A stretch of DNA of 7,156 nt from Pseudomonadota bacterium (lineage in GTDB: Bacteria; Pseudomonadota; Alphaproteobacteria; UBA8366; JADFVY01), in NCBI GenBank assembly GCA_030671915.1, contig DAOVHN010000126.1:1-7156 (forward strand). The letters are read 5' to 3'. Each line of letters opens with the position of its first letter. The stretch's first letter is position 1. The position numbers were made by a program, and so were the translations under genes. Shown in pieces: positions 6,344 to 7,156 of this stretch. Under the pieces are notes generated by a model, which saw only the letters and a program-made list of their open reading frames with translations, made no database searches and had not been told where the DNA came from.

Positions 6344-6886
6344 ATGGGTTCTGTACGCGGTTATTTCGGAATCGGCGTGGAAGGGATATCCAAGCCGATG
6401 AATATTGGAAGCCTCTATCGCTCGGCGCATGCCTTCGGCGCGGAGTTCGTCTTCGCCATCGCGCCGGCGGTGGATTTGCGTGAGGTCAATGTTTCCGATA
6501 CCTCGCAGACCGCCAAGCATCTTCCGCTGTATGAATATGCTTCAGTCGCGGATATGCAGCTTCCCAAGGGTTGCCGGCTGGTCGGCGTGGAGCTGTTGGA
6601 CGAGGCGATCGACCTTCCAAGCTTTACCCACCCGGAACGCGCGGCCTATGTTCTGGGGTCGGAGCGCGGTTCGCTGTCGCCGGAACTGGTGGCGCGCTGC
6701 GACATGACGGTAAAGATTCCGACGAAGTTCTGCGTTAATGTCGGGATCGCAGGCGCGATCCTGATGTACGATCGGCTGATCACGAGAGGCCGCTTCGCCC
6801 CGCGCGCGCCGCGGGCGGGCGGGCCGGTGGAGGCGTTGCCGGAACATATCCACGGTGGACAGGTGTTTCGCCGCGGCCAAAACTAA
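6344..6886 (+). CDS. TrmH-family (SPOUT) RNA methyltransferase
   Basis: The protein has 180 residues and no N-terminal RNA-binding extension, so it is the compact SPOUT type. The three family motifs are in order: NIGSLYRSAHAFG (20-32) with R26 as the conserved arginine; YVLGSERGSLSPEL (102-115), the SAM-binding loop; and IPTKFCVNVGIAGAILMYDR (125-144), which forms the knot. Family enzymes methylate a ribose 2'-OH in tRNA or rRNA and usually act as dimers. Motif 3 differs from the common SLNVSVA by having CVNVGIA, which I recall in a distinct alphaproteobacterial subfamily. The basic C-terminal tail ends with HIHGGQVFRRGQN. The start at MGSVRGYFGIG has AAGG nine bases upstream; the open frame continues far upstream only because it is antisense to the asparaginase gene. 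The target RNA and position are unknown. Confidence 0.9.
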   Translation: MGSVRGYFGIGVEGISKPMNIGSLYRSAHAFGAEFVFAIAPAVDLREVNVSDTSQTAKHLPLYEYASVADMQLPKGCRLVGVELLDEAIDLPSFTHPERAAYVLGSERGSLSPELVARCDMTVKIPTKFCVNVGIAGAILMYDRLITRGRFAPRAPRAGGPVEALPEHIHGGQVFRRGQN

Positions 6887-6915
6887 AACCGCCATTTTAA
6901 GGCCATTATTATCGG

Positions 6916-6921
6916 TATAAC
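6916..6921 (+). promoter_or_regulatory. possible -10 element for the IalB-family gene
   Basis: TATAAC lies in a locally AT-rich gap (6887-6929) between the RNA methyltransferase and IalB-family genes. It matches five of six bases of the TATAAT consensus. No good -35 is seen 16-18 bases upstream. If used, transcription would start near 6928, almost at ATG 6930. No stem-loop terminator for the methyltransferase gene is visible in the gap. Confidence 0.3.
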
Positions 6922-6929
6922 GGGAAGTC

Positions 6930-7156
6930 ATGAAAAAGATACGCATGAAGACGATTGCAGCAATCACCCTGGCGGCGAGCCTGTTGGCCGGCGCCCAAGC
7001 CGTCGCGCAGGAGACGGCGAAGGTTCTCGGCACCTTCAAGGACTGGGAGGTTCACAGCTTCCAGGAAGGTGGCGCCAAGGTTTGCAACATGTTCACCAGG
7101 CCGACTGAATCCGAGGGCGATTATTCCCAGCGCGGCGATGTCTATATGTTCGTGAC
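6930..7156 (+). CDS. IalB (invasion associated locus B) family protein, N-terminal part (3' end outside window)
   Basis: Seventy-five residues are visible before the window ends. MKKIRMK followed by a hydrophobic core (TIAAITLAASLLAGAQAVA) is a Sec signal peptide, with likely cleavage after A24 or A26 (AQA or AVA). The mature part starts QETAKVLGTFKDWEVHSF. The FKDWEVHSFQEGG, KVCNMFTRP and RGDVYMFV segments match the start of alphaproteobacterial IalB-family proteins, which have a G-D/K-W motif followed by a cysteine and are periplasmic or surface-exposed. The name comes from a Bartonella protein linked to red-cell invasion; most homologues are in free-living bacteria and of unknown role, so no virulence function is implied. 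The start is uncertain: ATG 6930 has GGGAAG only two bases upstream, and a second ATG at 6945 also keeps the signal peptide. It follows the RNA methyltransferase gene by 43 bases. Confidence 0.85.
   Translation, partial: MKKIRMKTIAAITLAASLLAGAQAVAQETAKVLGTFKDWEVHSFQEGGAKVCNMFTRPTESEGDYSQRGDVYMFV

Noticed and set aside
6272..6520. Longer N-terminus for the asparaginase
   Set aside because: It would be antisense to the start of the RNA methyltransferase gene, and the family signature NPILVEVTRG already lies near residue 18 from ATG 6271.

Overview
The window reads as chromosomal DNA from a high-GC alphaproteobacterium, perhaps a member of the Rhodospirillales. The clues are the GC-rich codon use, an IalB-family secreted protein, a Rhizobium etli-type L-asparaginase, and an inverted pair of palindromic intergenic repeats of a kind I recall from alphaproteobacterial genomes. 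The organism is an inference. There is no transposase, phage gene, CRISPR array, tRNA or rRNA.

Layout, left to right. The C-terminal third of an EamA/DMT-type membrane transporter (1-351, +) meets, tail to tail with a 13-base overlap, a leftward three-gene set. In transcription order this set is: a 784-residue fusion of an aminoglycoside-phosphotransferase-like kinase and a class III PLP enzyme of the phospho-lyase type (4952-2598); a zinc-free quinone oxidoreductase of the MDR superfamily (2542-1547); and a class I SAM-dependent methyltransferase with an extra C-terminal domain (1550-339). The last two share an ATGA start/stop overlap and are probably translationally coupled. Upstream of the set, 4953-5218 is non-coding and holds two inverted copies of a palindromic repeat. 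Next come an asparaginase of the Rhizobium etli type (6271-5219, -), a 72-base divergent gap, a SPOUT/TrmH-family RNA methyltransferase (6344-6886, +), and the exported N-terminal part of an IalB-family protein (6930 to the window end, +).

How the genes may work together. The kinase and PLP domains resemble two enzymes that act in sequence in animals: hydroxylysine kinase, then 5-phosphohydroxylysine or phosphoethanolamine phospho-lyase. The fusion may therefore phosphorylate a hydroxylated amine or amino acid and eliminate phosphate and ammonia, leaving an aldehyde or ketone. The oxidoreductase and methyltransferase could modify that product, but the substrate and the later steps are not visible in the sequence. 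The asparaginase is a second ammonia-releasing enzyme in the same direction, but 266 bases and the repeat pair separate it, so it is probably its own transcription unit. The most unusual items are the kinase-lyase fusion with its two unexplained partner genes and the inverted repeat pair with compensatory stem changes.
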